64,000 nt of DNA from an uncultured Aliiroseovarius sp. (GCF_947497285.1 NZ_CANMFT010000007.1:162725-226724); one strand, 5' to 3'; counted from the stretch's first letter, positions 26,480-36,461 are shown. Translations and numbers: made by a program. The notes: a model not told the origin generated them from the letters alone.

Positions 26480-26973
26480 CCCATCGCCCGTTTCTGAGAT
26501 ATCCGCACAAATGCCTGCGCACAGCGGCTGAGCCGGTGGCCGAGGTGACGGATGACACCCGCGTGATATGGGACGAGATGATCGAGGCGATGGACGCCAT
26601 GCCGGGCGTTGGTCTGGCGGCCCCTCAGTTGGGGATCATGCAGCGTCTGGCGGTCGTCGATGCGTCGGACGAACGGGGCAAGGCGGTCCGGATGGCGAAC
26701 CCGGAAATCCTGCACCGCTCGATCGAATTTCGCGACCATGAAGAAGCCAGCCCGAACCTGCCCGGCGTGTCAGCCGTGATCAGCCGCCCGCGCGCGGTCA
26801 CGGTGCGGTTTCTTAACGAAGACGGTGCGGAGCAGGAACAGGATTTCGTCGGCATCTGGGCCACCTCGGTCCAGCACCAGATCGACCATTTGAATGGGCG
26901 GATGTATTTCGACAATCTGTCCAAGGTGAAGCGCGATATGCTGATCAAGAAAGCAAGGAAACTGGTGCGATGA
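26476..26973 (+). CDS. Peptide deformylase-like protein lacking catalytic residues
   Basis: A 165-residue paralogue of the upstream deformylase, starting at GTG 26476 inside the def stop. The fold motif GVGLAAPQ (44-51) is intact, but the EGCLS motif reads EEASPNLP, with Ser92 in place of the metal-ligand Cys, and the HEIDH motif reads HQIDH, with Gln135 for the catalytic Glu. His134 and His138 remain. It is full length and in frame, so this is not a broken gene. Deformylase activity is unlikely; a binding or regulatory role on ribosome or nascent chains is conceivable. Overlaps fmt by ATGA. Confidence 0.88.
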   Translation: MTHRPFLRYPHKCLRTAAEPVAEVTDDTRVIWDEMIEAMDAMPGVGLAAPQLGIMQRLAVVDASDERGKAVRMANPEILHRSIEFRDHEEASPNLPGVSAVISRPRAVTVRFLNEDGAEQEQDFVGIWATSVQHQIDHLNGRMYFDNLSKVKRDMLIKKARKLVR

Positions 26974-27869
26974 GGCTGGTTTTCATGGGCTCGCCCGATT
27001 TTTCGGTGCCGGTGTTGGAGGCTCTGGTGGATGCTGGGCACGACATCGCCGCTGTCTATTGCCAGCCCCCACGCCCCGCCGGGCGCGGCAAGAAGGACCG
27101 GCCCGGTCCGGTTCATGCCCGGGCCGCGGAACTGGGGCTTCTGGTGCGCCATCCGGTGTCGTTGAAGGGTGCCGATGAGCAGGCGGCGTTTGCCGCGTTG
27201 AACGCTGACGTTGCGGTGGTCGTGGCCTATGGCCTGATCCTGCCGCAAGCAGTTCTTGATGCGCCCAAGCATGGGTGTCTGAATATCCACGCCTCGCTTC
27301 TGCCCCGCTGGCGGGGGGCCGCGCCCATTCATCGGGCGATCATGGCGGGGGACGCCGAGACCGGCGTTTGCATCATGCAGATGGAGGCTGGGTTGGACAC
27401 CGGCCCGGTTCTGCTGCGCGAGGCGACACCGATTGGCGCTGAGGAAACCACCGCCCAGTTACATGACCGCCTGTCCGCAATGGGTGCGCGTCTGATTGTT
27501 CAGGCGCTGGACCGCTTGCCCGACCTGACCCCCGTGCCGCAACCTGAGGACGGTGTCACCTATGCCCACAAGATCAACAAGGCCGAGGCGCAGGTCGATT
27601 GGACCCGCCCGGCCGTTGAGATGGACCGGCTGATCCGTGGGCTGTCGCCGTTTCCCGGTGCGAAATGCGATATGGGGGGCGAACAAGTGAAGCTGCTCGC
27701 GTCGCGTGTCGTGGATGGCTTGGGGGCGCCCGGTCAAGTGTTGGACGGTCTGACCATCGCATGCGGTGAAGGCGCTGTCGAAATCCTGCGCGCCCAACGG
27801 CCCGGAAAGCGCGCGATGGACAGCGCCGATTTCTTGCGTGGCTTCGATCTGCCTGAACGGGTGGGTTAA
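26970..27869 (+). CDS. fmt: Methionyl-tRNA formyltransferase
   Basis: Formylates Met-tRNAfMet using 10-formyltetrahydrofolate. The 299-residue protein has the catalytic segment [20 protein letters not shown], the N-terminal [14 protein letters not shown] and a C-terminal domain. It is the third gene of the deformylase operon, an expected pairing because the two activities add and remove the same formyl group. Confidence 0.96.
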   Translation: MRLVFMGSPDFSVPVLEALVDAGHDIAAVYCQPPRPAGRGKKDRPGPVHARAAELGLLVRHPVSLKGADEQAAFAALNADVAVVVAYGLILPQAVLDAPKHGCLNIHASLLPRWRGAAPIHRAIMAGDAETGVCIMQMEAGLDTGPVLLREATPIGAEETTAQLHDRLSAMGARLIVQALDRLPDLTPVPQPEDGVTYAHKINKAEAQVDWTRPAVEMDRLIRGLSPFPGAKCDMGGEQVKLLASRVVDGLGAPGQVLDGLTIACGEGAVEILRAQRPGKRAMDSADFLRGFDLPERVG

Positions 27870-27908
27870 CCCCTTACAATTTGCAGCCTGCACAGCCATA
27901 TTAACGGC

Positions 27909-28148
27909 ATGCCTGTAATCATGCTTATCATTATTGGTGCGGCGGCCGGGTTTCTGGCCACTCGGATCATGGACCTCAGAACTGACGTGGCGACGACTGT
28001 TGCCATCGGTGTGGCCGGTGCGCTGATTGGCGGCTTGCTGCTGCGGTTCATTCTGATGCTGACAGGTCTTGCTTTCGGCTTTGTCGGTGCGGTGGTCGGT
28101 GCGGTTTTCGTAATCTGGCTGTGGCAACGGTATAGCGGTCGGTCGTGA
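27909..28148 (+). CDS. GlsB/YeaQ/YmgE-like small membrane protein
   Basis: A 79-residue, almost wholly hydrophobic protein with three Gly-rich helices (MLIIIGAAAGFLATRIM, VATTVAIGVAGALIGGLLL, LAFGFVGAVVGAVFVIWLW). This matches the transglycosylase-associated YeaQ/YmgE family of stress membrane proteins, whose molecular role is unknown. It lies 39 bp after fmt. Confidence 0.72.
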   Translation: MPVIMLIIIGAAAGFLATRIMDLRTDVATTVAIGVAGALIGGLLLRFILMLTGLAFGFVGAVVGAVFVIWLWQRYSGRS

Positions 28149-28167
28149 CGCTCTTTCTGACGTTTCT

Positions 28168-28183
28168 TTAAGCATTGGTTAAC
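28168..28183 (+). promoter_or_regulatory. CtrA-type binding site TTAA-N7-TTAAC
   Basis: The sequence TTAAGCATTGGTTAAC fits the full consensus of the alphaproteobacterial response regulator CtrA (TTAA-N7-TTAAC) with no mismatch. It ends 22 bp before ATG 28206. The second half also forms a 14-bp palindrome, ATTGGTTAACCAAT (28174-28187). Confidence 0.6.
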
Positions 28184-28205
28184 CAATCGACACCAAAGTC
28201 GTCCC

Positions 28206-28868
28206 ATGATGGTTCGGTTTTTGGTCTTGGCGCTTGGTGTGCTTCTTTTTTGCAATGACCCGGCATTGGCCGGAGCTTGGCCGCGCGCCAAGGGCGACAG
28301 TTTCGTTTCTGCGCATGTAAGCTCAGAAACCGAAAGCCCCACGGATATCACGCTGGTCAGCGGTTATGGTGAATATGGGCTGACCAATCGTTTCACCTTG
28401 GGTGGCGGGTTGGACTATGATGTCACTCAAAAGGATATCCCCTTTGCTCAGATCTTTGGCCGCTGGCATTTCCCGGACAGCGAAGGCGCGCTTCGCAAAG
28501 CGTTGAGCCTTGGAATCGAAGGGAACGAAGAAAACCAGTTCCTGACACCAGCATTTCATCTTGGTCGGGGGTTCGAGACAGCACTGGGACCCGGCTGGTT
28601 GGACGTCGAGTTTAGTGCGCAGGTCTCAACCGACACATGGGGCTCGGACTTTGGTGCCTATGCACTGGTCGGGCTTAAGCCGCACAAGCGTGTCATGACG
28701 ATGATGGCGCTTGATGTGCTGACAGTGGGGGATAGCGTGCAGATCAATGCCATCCCATCAGTCGCGTGGGAGTTTGGCGATGGAAGACACATGCATCTTG
28801 AATGGACCCGTGCTGTAGAAGGCGCAATCAAGGACGAAGTCGCCCTGGGTCTGTGGCTGGAATTCTGA
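28206..28868 (+). CDS. Secreted beta-rich protein, possible outer-membrane barrel
   Basis: A 220-residue protein with a signal peptide (cleavage near ALA-GA, residue 23). The mature part is made of short alternating amphipathic strands (GYGEYGLTNRFTLGGGLDY, HMHLEWTRAVEG) and ends in LGLWLEF, with a C-terminal Phe as in many outer-membrane barrels. No named family recognised. Preceded by a CtrA-type site, so it may be expressed with the CtrA regulon (motility, gene transfer agent or cell cycle in Rhodobacterales). Confidence 0.72.
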   Translation: MMVRFLVLALGVLLFCNDPALAGAWPRAKGDSFVSAHVSSETESPTDITLVSGYGEYGLTNRFTLGGGLDYDVTQKDIPFAQIFGRWHFPDSEGALRKALSLGIEGNEENQFLTPAFHLGRGFETALGPGWLDVEFSAQVSTDTWGSDFGAYALVGLKPHKRVMTMMALDVLTVGDSVQINAIPSVAWEFGDGRHMHLEWTRAVEGAIKDEVALGLWLEF

Positions 28869-28886
28869 CCTGTCTGGGTCCAAGCG

Positions 28887-29339
28887 TTAGTCTTTGAAAG
28901 GCGCCATTCCGGCGCGGGCCAGTTCGTCTGCGCGTTCGTTTTCCGGGTGCCCTGCATGCCCTTTCACCCATTCCCAGGTCACATGATGGCGTGCCTGGGC
29001 GTCATCCAGACGTTGCCAAAGCTCGACGTTTTTCACCGGCTTTTTAGACGCGGTTTTCCACCCGTTTCGCTTCCATCCATGGATCCAACCCGTTACCCCG
29101 TTTTTCACATAAGCACTGTCTGTGATGACCGTAATGGCACAGGGTTTGCCCAAGGTTTCAAGCGCGACAATCGCCGCCATCAGTTCCATGCGGTTGTTGG
29201 TGGTCTCAGCTTCGCCACCTTTCAGGTTGCGTTCTTTGACGACGGTGTCGCCCTCTCGGGCCTGCAAAAGCGCACCCCAACCGCCGGGGCCGGGGTTGCC
29301 AGAGCAAGCGCCGTCTGTGTAGGCGAAGAACTCAGCCAT
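28887..29339 (-). CDS. rnhA: Ribonuclease HI
   Basis: Cleaves RNA in RNA-DNA hybrids. 150 residues with [39 protein letters not shown] and [16 protein letters not shown], covering the four acidic catalytic residues and the basic handle. Last gene of the leftward ispH-GST-rnhA set; the start overlaps the end of the GST gene by 8 nt. Confidence 0.95.
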   Translation of the reverse strand: MAEFFAYTDGACSGNPGPGGWGALLQAREGDTVVKERNLKGGEAETTNNRMELMAAIVALETLGKPCAITVITDSAYVKNGVTGWIHGWKRNGWKTASKKPVKNVELWQRLDDAQARHHVTWEWVKGHAGHPENERADELARAGMAPFKD

Positions 29340-29961
29340 CCCGTTGTCCTGCCATGTCTGTCAAAGCGATATACCCCGGAAGCGACCCCATTCTGCTGAG
29401 CCAAGCGCGCACATTCTTGAAGGGTGACAGATCAAAGCCGCCTCGGCTTTCGGCGGTGTGGGTATAAGCATACAGGCTGATATCCGCGATGGTTGGCCGA
29501 TCGCAGCAGAGCCAGTTGCGGCCCTCCAGCCCTTGATCCAGAATCGCCAGAAGGTGCTGACCGGAACTTAGCAGATCGCTCAAAACCTCGGGTGTCGCCT
29601 CGCGCGCAAGGTGGGGATAGCACAACAGCGAGGCGCGCACGGCGATGACCGGCTCGTGTCGGTTTTGTTCAAAGAACATCCAGCCAAGCATCTGCGCCTG
29701 GGACAAAGAGTCGGTCGGCACCCAATCGGTGCCGCTTGCCAGATACCACAAGATGGCATTGGATTCCCCAAGCACTTCGCCAGTTTCAAGGTGCAACGCA
29801 GGCACCTTGCCTTGTGGCAACTTGCCTTCAGTCTTTGCTGCGTCCAGTGCAGCCGATTGCGTTTCACACGCGACGTGTTGGTACGGTCGTCCGAGCAGTG
29901 CCAGCAACAACCGCACCTTGTAGCTATTGCCAGAGCTGGGCATGGAGTAGAGGGTCAACAT
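29332..29961 (-). CDS. Glutathione S-transferase family protein
   Basis: A 209-residue two-domain protein. The N-terminal thioredoxin-like domain ([20 protein letters not shown]) carries Ser/Tyr candidates for the glutathione thiol site and [11 protein letters not shown], the gamma-glutamyl-binding block; an all-helical C-terminal domain follows. Substrate unknown. Lies between ispH and rnhA on the same strand. Confidence 0.87.
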   Translation of the reverse strand: MLTLYSMPSSGNSYKVRLLLALLGRPYQHVACETQSAALDAAKTEGKLPQGKVPALHLETGEVLGESNAILWYLASGTDWVPTDSLSQAQMLGWMFFEQNRHEPVIAVRASLLCYPHLAREATPEVLSDLLSSGQHLLAILDQGLEGRNWLCCDRPTIADISLYAYTHTAESRGGFDLSPFKNVRAWLSRMGSLPGYIALTDMAGQRDG

Positions 29962-29988
29962 GTCAGGTATCTCAACTTTACCAACGAC

Positions 29989-30939
29989 TTACGCGGGTTC
30001 GCGCAAGACACGCGGCACTTTGAACTCGATGTCTTCCTTGGCGGTTTCAACCCGTTCGACAGTGACATCGAACCGGTCGCGAAAAGCGTCGATCACCTCG
30101 TCCACAAGAACCTGTGGGGCGGATGCGCCCGCCGTCAAACCGACCGATCGGATGCCGTCGATGGCGCGCCAGTCGATCTCTGTCGCACGTTGCACAAGCA
30201 TGGCATAGTCGCAGCCGCTGGCGCGGGCGACTTCGACCAAGCGGCGCGAGTTGGAGCTGTTGGGCGCCCCGATCACCAGGAGGGCATCCACCTTGGGCGC
30301 CACGGCTTTCACGGCCTCTTGCCGGTTGGTGGTGGCATAACAAATGTCTTCTTTGTGTGGGCCGATGATCTTGGGAAACCGCGCCCGCAGTGCCTCGACG
30401 ATAGCGGCGGTGTCATCGATGGAAAGAGTTGTCTGGGTAATATACGCCAACTGGTCCGGGTCGCGGGGTGCAAGATGGGCCACATCTTCCACGGTTTCGA
30501 CCAACAACACCTCGCCTTCGGGCAACTGACCCATCGTGCCGACGGTTTCGGGATGTCCCGCGTGTCCGATCATGACCATCTGAAGGCCGGATTGGTGGTG
30601 GCGTTCTGCTTCGATGTGGACTTTGGAGACCAACGGGCAGGTCGCATCAACATAGACCATTTCGCGCCGGCTTGCCTCGGCAGGGACTGCTTTGGCCACG
30701 CCGTGGGCCGAGAAAATGACTGGCCGATCATTCGGGCATTCGTCAAGCTCTTCGACGAAGACAGCCCCCTTTGCGCGCAACCCATCCACGACGAATTTGT
30801 TGTGCACGATCTCGTGGCGCACATAGATTGGCGGCCCCCACTTTTCGATCGCCATTTCGACGATCTTGATGGCACGGTCCACCCCGGCGCAAAAGCCGTT
30901 GGGCGCAGCAAGAAACAGTTTGAGGGCGGGCTTTGTCAT
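29989..30939 (-). CDS. ispH: 4-hydroxy-3-methylbut-2-enyl diphosphate reductase
   Basis: Final enzyme of the MEP pathway, giving isopentenyl and dimethylallyl diphosphates through a 4Fe-4S centre. 316 residues; the three cluster Cys are in [24 protein letters not shown] and the segment around [11 protein letters not shown], and [11 protein letters not shown] binds substrate. ATG 30939 is preferred: 27 in-frame upstream codons are not conserved in type, and GGA lies just before it. Confidence 0.95.
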   Translation of the reverse strand: MTKPALKLFLAAPNGFCAGVDRAIKIVEMAIEKWGPPIYVRHEIVHNKFVVDGLRAKGAVFVEELDECPNDRPVIFSAHGVAKAVPAEASRREMVYVDATCPLVSKVHIEAERHHQSGLQMVMIGHAGHPETVGTMGQLPEGEVLLVETVEDVAHLAPRDPDQLAYITQTTLSIDDTAAIVEALRARFPKIIGPHKEDICYATTNRQEAVKAVAPKVDALLVIGAPNSSNSRRLVEVARASGCDYAMLVQRATEIDWRAIDGIRSVGLTAGASAPQVLVDEVIDAFRDRFDVTVERVETAKEDIEFKVPRVLREPA

Positions 30940-31036
30940 GGGGTCCTCCGATGCAGCAATGGCTACGCATTTTGTCCCGAAAGGTCTAGTGCCTTGCAAA
31001 CCTGACCGCGGCACAGGCACGCGGGCGCTTGCACAT

Positions 31037-31064
31037 AAAAAGGCCGGAGAAGTCCCCGGCCTTT
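31037..31064 (-). terminator. Rho-independent terminator of the NYN-domain gene
   Basis: A 9-bp stem (AAAGGCCGG, 31039-31047, and CCGGCCTTT, 31056-31064) with an 8-nt loop. On the leftward strand it is followed by a T-run, and it lies 20 bp past the NYN gene stop. Confidence 0.8.
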
Positions 31065-31083
31065 AGCGTGCTGCTAACTTAGG

Positions 31084-31644
31084 TTACGCATCCGGCGCGT
31101 CGGTGCGTTCAAATTCCCGAGGCGGGCGACCGATCACGTCCTTCAGTTCCTCCAGCTCAATGAAATTATCCGCCTGGCGACGCAATTCGTCTGCGATCAT
31201 AGGCGGTTGGCTGCGGATGGTTGAGACGACAGAAACGCGAACCCCCTGCCGTTGCAACGCTTCGACCAGGGGTCTGAAATCGCCGTCACCAGAGAAGATC
31301 ACAGCGTGGTCGATATGTGGCGCAAGTTCCAGCGCATCGACAGTCAGCTCGATATCCATATTGCCCTTGACCTTACGCCGACCCATCGAGTCGGTGTATT
31401 CTTTCGCGGGCTTGGTCACCATCGAAAAGCCGTTGTAGTGCAGCCAGTCCACCAAGGGGCGGATTGGCGAATACTCGTCATTCTCAAGCAGGGCGGTGTA
31501 GTAGAACGCACGCAAAAGCTTGCCGCGTCGCATGAATTCCTGCCTGAGAAGTTTGTAGTCGATGTCAAAACCCAGCGATTTGGCGGCCGCATAGAGATTT
31601 GAACCATCAATGAACAGCGCAAGCCGTTCGTCTCGATAGAACAT
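31084..31644 (-). CDS. NYN domain protein (LabA/DUF88-like)
   Basis: A 186-residue PIN-like nuclease-fold protein. Acidic motif LFIDGSNLYAAAK at the start, KGNMDIELTVDALEL in the middle and VIFSGDGDFRPLVEAL later place Asp residues as in NYN domains, which are predicted metal-dependent ribonucleases. ATG 31644 is chosen because the conserved domain begins eight residues on. Divergent from folK across 101 AT-rich bp. Confidence 0.9.
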   Translation of the reverse strand: MFYRDERLALFIDGSNLYAAAKSLGFDIDYKLLRQEFMRRGKLLRAFYYTALLENDEYSPIRPLVDWLHYNGFSMVTKPAKEYTDSMGRRKVKGNMDIELTVDALELAPHIDHAVIFSGDGDFRPLVEALQRQGVRVSVVSTIRSQPPMIADELRRQADNFIELEELKDVIGRPPREFERTDAPDA

Positions 31645-31745
31645 AATTGATCCTTTCAAATTCTCTTCGCTGATCAAATCCGTGAGTGGTAATGAAGAAA
31701 ACAATCAACGAAGAAACACCCGATGCAATCTAGGGACTCGACACC

Positions 31746-32342
31746 GTGTCGCAAGTAACAATTTGGCAAGATACCTGTCCAAAAGTGCTGGTTTTACTTG
31801 GAAGTAACGCCACGTCAACTTTGGAACAGTCAGCAAAAATAGTGCGAGACGCAATTCGTCATCTTGCCGCACTGGGCCTGAGAATCACCCATATCGGGGA
31901 TTATTATAGCACAGCTTGCTTTCCGGTGGGTGCGGGCCCTGATTTCGTGAATGTTGCAATCGGACTGGACAGCGACTTGGCCGCAAAAGACCTGTTGGCA
32001 TTGTTCCATCAGGTGGAAGACGCATTCGGTCGCGAACGTCCATCGCGCTGGGCGCAGCGCACACTTGATATCGATCTGGTGGCCTATGAATCGCAGGTCC
32101 TGCCGGATGCTGAGGTTCTAAGGCAATGGATGGATCTTCCTTTGGAGGACCAAAAAAGGATTGCCCCTGACCAATTGGTTCTACCGCACCCAAGGATGCA
32201 CGAACGCGCATTTGTGCTGATTCCCTTAGCCGACGTCGCCCCAGACTGGATCCACCCCATCACAGGCAAAACCGTGCGCGAGATGGCTCATGACCTGCCA
32301 GAGGCGGACAAAAAGGGCGTAATCGCCATTCCGTCCCCCTGA
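31746..32342 (+). CDS. folK: 2-amino-4-hydroxy-6-hydroxymethyldihydropteridine diphosphokinase
   Basis: Pyrophosphorylates hydroxymethyldihydropterin in folate synthesis. The motifs LVLLGSN, RWAQRTLDIDLVAYE and LPHPRMHERAFVLIPLADVAP are canonical. Length 198 with a GTG start. The first 14 residues precede the conserved strand and the 5-prime end is more AT-rich than its neighbours, so the exact start is uncertain. Followed by rpoZ. Confidence 0.92.
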   Translation: MSQVTIWQDTCPKVLVLLGSNATSTLEQSAKIVRDAIRHLAALGLRITHIGDYYSTACFPVGAGPDFVNVAIGLDSDLAAKDLLALFHQVEDAFGRERPSRWAQRTLDIDLVAYESQVLPDAEVLRQWMDLPLEDQKRIAPDQLVLPHPRMHERAFVLIPLADVAPDWIHPITGKTVREMAHDLPEADKKGVIAIPSP

Positions 32343-32426
32343 ATCAGCCCTGTTTTCGCTTGTATATGCGCGGCAAGGGCCCTAGATAGGCGTTTCACAT
32401 CCCCTTGCAAGGAATGGAGTTAAGTC

Positions 32427-32783
32427 ATGGCCCGCGTGACGGTTGAAGATTGCGTAGACAAAGTGCCGAACCGGTTTGAACTGGTGATGCTTGCGTCGCA
32501 TCGCGCACGAGAGATTTCGGCAGGCGCCGGACTTACGGTCGATCGTGACAACGACAAGAACCCTGTCGTTGCCCTGCGAGAAATTGCAGACGAAACCCAG
32601 ACAGCTGACGAACTGCGCGAGCGCATGATCGAAAGCCATCAGACCGAGATCGAAGTTGACGAACCCGAAGACGACAACATGTCGCTTCTTATGGGTGCAG
32701 AAGCGTCTGACAAACCGGCTGATGATGACATGTCTGAAGAAAAGCTTCTGCGTGCGCTGATGGAAGCGCAAGGTCAGGGCTAA
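32427..32783 (+). CDS. rpoZ: DNA-directed RNA polymerase omega subunit
   Basis: Small subunit that assists beta-prime folding and takes part in ppGpp binding. 118 residues starting [20 protein letters not shown], followed by the ARE-ISAGA segment and an acidic C-terminal extension. GGAG lies upstream of ATG 32427. Placed directly before the ppGpp synthetase/hydrolase gene, as in many proteobacteria. Confidence 0.95.
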   Translation: MARVTVEDCVDKVPNRFELVMLASHRAREISAGAGLTVDRDNDKNPVVALREIADETQTADELRERMIESHQTEIEVDEPEDDNMSLLMGAEASDKPADDDMSEEKLLRALMEAQGQG

Positions 32784-32815
32784 GGGGCGCTTAGACCCCG
32801 CGGGTGGCGGACCGG

Positions 32816-34954
32816 ATGAACGATCTTCCAGATCTTGACCTTGATCTCGATGGGCTGGTTGACCGGATCCACCGCTACAACCCGAAATCCAAAACTGATT
32901 TGATCCGTGCGGCGTATGAATATGGCGCACGGATGCACGAAGGTCAGACCCGCCATTCTGGCGAGCCCTATTTCACGCACCCTTTCGCTGTCGCCGAGAT
33001 ACTGGCGGACATGCGACTGGATGATGCGACCATCATCACAGCGCTTTTGCACGACACGATCGAAGATACCGGATCAACCTATTCCGAAGTCTCGAAGCTG
33101 TTTGGCAGCGATGTCGCAGAGCTGGTGGACGGGGTCACCAAGCTGACGAACCTGCAGCTTAGCTCCTCTGAAACGAAGCAGGCCGAAAACTTCCGCAAGC
33201 TTTTCATGGCAATGTCCAAGGACCTGCGCGTGATTTTGGTGAAGCTTGCCGACCGATTGCACAACATGCGCACCATCCGCGCGATGCGACCTGACAAGCA
33301 GGTGCAGAAATCGCGCGAGACAATGGATATCTACGCACCGCTTGCCGGGCGCATGGGTATGCAGTGGATGCGTGAAGAACTGGAAGACCTGGCCTTTCAC
33401 GTGCTGAACCCAGAAGGCCGCAGTTCGATCATACGTCGGTTCTTGCGGCTTCAGAAAGAAAGCGGCGATGTGATCGAAAAGATCACGAGCGATATCAGGC
33501 TGGAGCTGGACAAGGCTGGCATCGAGGCAGAGGCTTTTGGTCGCGCCAAAAAGCCCTATTCGATCTGGCGCAAAATGGAGGAGAAGAACCAGAGCTTCTC
33601 GCGCCTGTCGGATACCTATGGTTTTCGCGTCATCACCGAAAACGAGGCTGATTGCTATCGTGTTCTGGGGGTGATCCATCAACGCTGGCGTGCCATTCCG
33701 GGGCGGTTCAAGGACTATATCAGTCAGCCCAAATCCAACGGCTATCGGTCGATCCATACAACCGTTTCCGGCCGGGATGGAAAACGGGTCGAGGTGCAGA
33801 TTCGCACCCGCGAAATGCACGACGTGGCCGAGGCAGGCGTGGCCGCGCACTGGTCCTACAAGGATGGTGTGCGGGCAGAGAACCCGTTTGCCGTTGACCC
33901 GGCCAAGTGGATTTCATCGCTGACGGAGCGGTTCGAAGCCGCAGAAGATCATGACGAGTTTCTAGAGCATGTGAAGCTTGAAATGTATCAAGACCAAGTG
34001 TTCTGTTTCACGCCGAAAGGCGAAGTTGTGAAGCTGCCGCGCGGTGCGACGCCGCTGGATTTTGCCTATGCGATCCACACCCGAATTGGCGACAGCTGTG
34101 TTGGGGCCAAAGTGGACGGTATCCGGGTGCCTCTGTGGACACGCATCAAGAACGGCCAGTCGGTCGAGATCATGACAGCCGAAGGGCAAAGCCCCCAAGC
34201 CACGTGGATCGACATTGTGGTCACAGGGCGCGCCAAGGCCGCCATTCGCAAAAGTCTGCGCAGCGTGGATCGCGATCGGTTCGTGCGGTTGGGGCGGGAA
34301 CTGGCGCGCGTGGCATTTGAACATGTGGGGCGCAAAGCAACAGACAAAGCACTGACCACGGCCGCCAAGCAAATGCGCCTGAAGGACGCGTCAGAGCTTC
34401 TTGCGCGCCTTGGCTCGGCAGAGCTGCAGGCCCGTAACGTGATCGAAGCGCTCTATCCGGAAATTGCTGCCGAAGAAGACGAGATTGACGGCGATTCCTT
34501 CGTGATTGGGCTTGAGGCTGGGCAGGACTTTGCCCGCGCGCAATGCTGCCAGCCTGTTCCCGGTGAACGGATCGTGGGTATTTCGTATCGCGGCAAGGGT
34601 GTGATGGTGCACACGATCGACTGTGAAGCGCTGGCCGAGCTGCACGAAGACAGCTCGCGTTGGGTTGATCTGCACTGGCATGCCGGACAGCATCCGCCTA
34701 TTCACACCGTCAGTTTCAGCCTGACCATTTCGAATGATGCGGGCGTGCTGGGGCGAATTTGCACATTGATCGGCGAGCAGAAGGCCAATATCTCGGACCT
34801 GAGGTTTTTGGATCGGAAGCCGGATTTTTACCGTCTGATTGTTGATGTGGAATTGCGCGATATCGAACATTTGCACGCCATCATGCTGACACTTGAAGCG
34901 GATAGTGACGTTGCCGAAGTTCGTAGGCACAGGGATATCACCCGCAAACCGTAG
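32816..34954 (+). CDS. Bifunctional (p)ppGpp synthetase/hydrolase RelA/SpoT
   Basis: Makes and degrades the stringent-response alarmone; alphaproteobacteria usually have one such Rsh enzyme. About 712 residues from ATG 32816 (a GTG at 32804 would add 4). Domains: HD hydrolase with HDTIED at 79-84 intact; synthetase with RFKDYISQPKSNGYRSIHTT; TGS (VFCFTPKGEVVKLPRGATPL); a Cys-containing helical region (QCCQPVPGERIVG) and a C-terminal ACT. Both catalytic halves look functional. Confidence 0.95.
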   Translation: MNDLPDLDLDLDGLVDRIHRYNPKSKTDLIRAAYEYGARMHEGQTRHSGEPYFTHPFAVAEILADMRLDDATIITALLHDTIEDTGSTYSEVSKLFGSDVAELVDGVTKLTNLQLSSSETKQAENFRKLFMAMSKDLRVILVKLADRLHNMRTIRAMRPDKQVQKSRETMDIYAPLAGRMGMQWMREELEDLAFHVLNPEGRSSIIRRFLRLQKESGDVIEKITSDIRLELDKAGIEAEAFGRAKKPYSIWRKMEEKNQSFSRLSDTYGFRVITENEADCYRVLGVIHQRWRAIPGRFKDYISQPKSNGYRSIHTTVSGRDGKRVEVQIRTREMHDVAEAGVAAHWSYKDGVRAENPFAVDPAKWISSLTERFEAAEDHDEFLEHVKLEMYQDQVFCFTPKGEVVKLPRGATPLDFAYAIHTRIGDSCVGAKVDGIRVPLWTRIKNGQSVEIMTAEGQSPQATWIDIVVTGRAKAAIRKSLRSVDRDRFVRLGRELARVAFEHVGRKATDKALTTAAKQMRLKDASELLARLGSAELQARNVIEALYPEIAAEEDEIDGDSFVIGLEAGQDFARAQCCQPVPGERIVGISYRGKGVMVHTIDCEALAELHEDSSRWVDLHWHAGQHPPIHTVSFSLTISNDAGVLGRICTLIGEQKANISDLRFLDRKPDFYRLIVDVELRDIEHLHAIMLTLEADSDVAEVRRHRDITRKP

Positions 34955-34984
34955 TTCGCCGTTATTGGCCGAAAGGGATCACCC

Positions 34985-35632
34985 GTGTTCAAGAGAAACC
35001 CGCGCTCCTATCTGCGTATAATCGCGGAGTTTTTCTATCCGCGCGGGGGCTGGTATCGGGCGGCGCAGTATGTGATCCATCGGCTCAGACGGCTTCCGGA
35101 CCCCGCGCACAGGATATCGCGAGGGATTGCGGCGGGGATATTTGCCTCTTTCACGCCGTTCTTCGGGCTGCACTTCCTAACTGCAGCGATCTTGTCATGG
35201 ATCATGCGTGGAAATGTGCTGGCGTCCCTGCTTGCCACCTTCATAGGCAATCCGATCACCTTTCCCCTGATTGCTGAGCTTTCGGTCAATCTTGGCAATG
35301 CGATGTTGGGTTTGCCATCGGATGTTCACCTGCCCGAAATCGCCGCGCAGTTTGCCGGGGCGACCACCGATCTTTGGGCCAATCTACGCGCCGGGTTCAC
35401 CGAGGATGTGGCGGATTGGTCGCGCCTTTCGCAGTTCGTCGACCGGGTGTTCTATCCCTATCTGGTTGGCTGCCTTGTGCCTGGGATCGTCGCCGGAACG
35501 GCCGGGTATGTGCTCGCCAATCCCTTGATCCATGCCTATCAGCGGCGGCGCATCAAGAAGCTGAAAGAGCGATATGAAAAACGGCTGAGCGCGCGACCTG
35601 ACAAGGCTGGCGATAGCGTTGAAAACCGGTAA
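34985..35632 (+). CDS. DUF2062 domain membrane protein
   Basis: A 215-residue protein with a GTG start. The DUF2062 core is RGIAAGIFASFTPFFGLH and LLATFIGNPITFPLI, with about three membrane helices and a basic C-terminal tail (RRRIKKLKERYEKR). Function unknown; 30 bp after the rsh gene and 45 bp before pdxJ, so probably cotranscribed. Confidence 0.88.
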   Translation: MFKRNPRSYLRIIAEFFYPRGGWYRAAQYVIHRLRRLPDPAHRISRGIAAGIFASFTPFFGLHFLTAAILSWIMRGNVLASLLATFIGNPITFPLIAELSVNLGNAMLGLPSDVHLPEIAAQFAGATTDLWANLRAGFTEDVADWSRLSQFVDRVFYPYLVGCLVPGIVAGTAGYVLANPLIHAYQRRRIKKLKERYEKRLSARPDKAGDSVENR

Positions 35633-35677
35633 GACTGGGCTGACAAATGCCACCACCTGCAAGAAAGGGCGCGCGAC

Positions 35678-36430
35678 ATGACCAAACAGGGCGGCAAACT
35701 TAGACTTGGCGTGAATATCGACCACGTAGCGACGGTGCGCAATGCGCGCGGAGGTGCTTATCCGGACCCGGTTCGCGCCGCGAAGCTGGCTGAAGAGGCC
35801 GGGGCTGATGGCATCACCGCCCACCTTCGCGAAGACCGGCGGCACATCCTTGATGATGACATTGAACGGCTGGTGGCAGAGCTGGCGGTGCCTTTGAATT
35901 TCGAGTGCGCTGCAACCGACGAAATGCAAGCGATCGCGCTTCGTCATAAGCCGCACGCGGTCTGCCTCGTGCCGGAAAAGCGCGAAGAGCTGACCACCGA
36001 AGGCGGGCTGGAAGTTGCGCGTCAGGACAACAAATTGGCCGAGTTCATCGCCCCGCTGCGCGACGCTGGGTGTCGTGTATCGCTGTTCATTGCCGCTGAC
36101 CCAGAGCAGATCAAAGCCTCTGCCCGCATTGGTGCTGCGGTGATCGAACTGCACACAGGTGCCTATTGCGATCTGCATGCCGAAGGTCGGTTTGACGAAC
36201 GCGACGCAGAGCTTGAGCGCCTGCGCGAAGGCGCGACGCTCGCCCATTCGTTGGGACTAGAGGTGCACGCGGGCCACGGTTTAACCTATGACACCGTCGC
36301 CCCCATCGCCGCGATGCCCGAGGTGATGGAACTGAACATCGGCCATTTCCTGATTGGAGAGGCAATCTTTCGCGGACTTCCCGACGTTCTTTCCGAGATG
36401 CGTCGTTTGATGGACGCGGCGCGTGGATGA
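35678..36430 (+). CDS. pdxJ: Pyridoxine 5-phosphate synthase
   Basis: Condenses aminoacetone phosphate with deoxyxylulose phosphate in vitamin B6 synthesis. 250 residues with [40 protein letters not shown] and [12 protein letters not shown], the phosphate- and substrate-binding blocks. Starts the pdxJ-acpS-lepB-rnc-era run. Confidence 0.96.
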   Translation: MTKQGGKLRLGVNIDHVATVRNARGGAYPDPVRAAKLAEEAGADGITAHLREDRRHILDDDIERLVAELAVPLNFECAATDEMQAIALRHKPHAVCLVPEKREELTTEGGLEVARQDNKLAEFIAPLRDAGCRVSLFIAADPEQIKASARIGAAVIELHTGAYCDLHAEGRFDERDAELERLREGATLAHSLGLEVHAGHGLTYDTVAPIAAMPEVMELNIGHFLIGEAIFRGLPDVLSEMRRLMDAARG

Positions 36431-36461
36431 CGGGCCTCGATCGCCCTCAACGGAGGCCTGA

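Noticed and set aside
31647..31677. FnrL box between the NYN gene and folK
   Set aside because: TTGATC and GATCAA are 19 bp apart, not the short spacing of TTGAT-N4-ATCAA.
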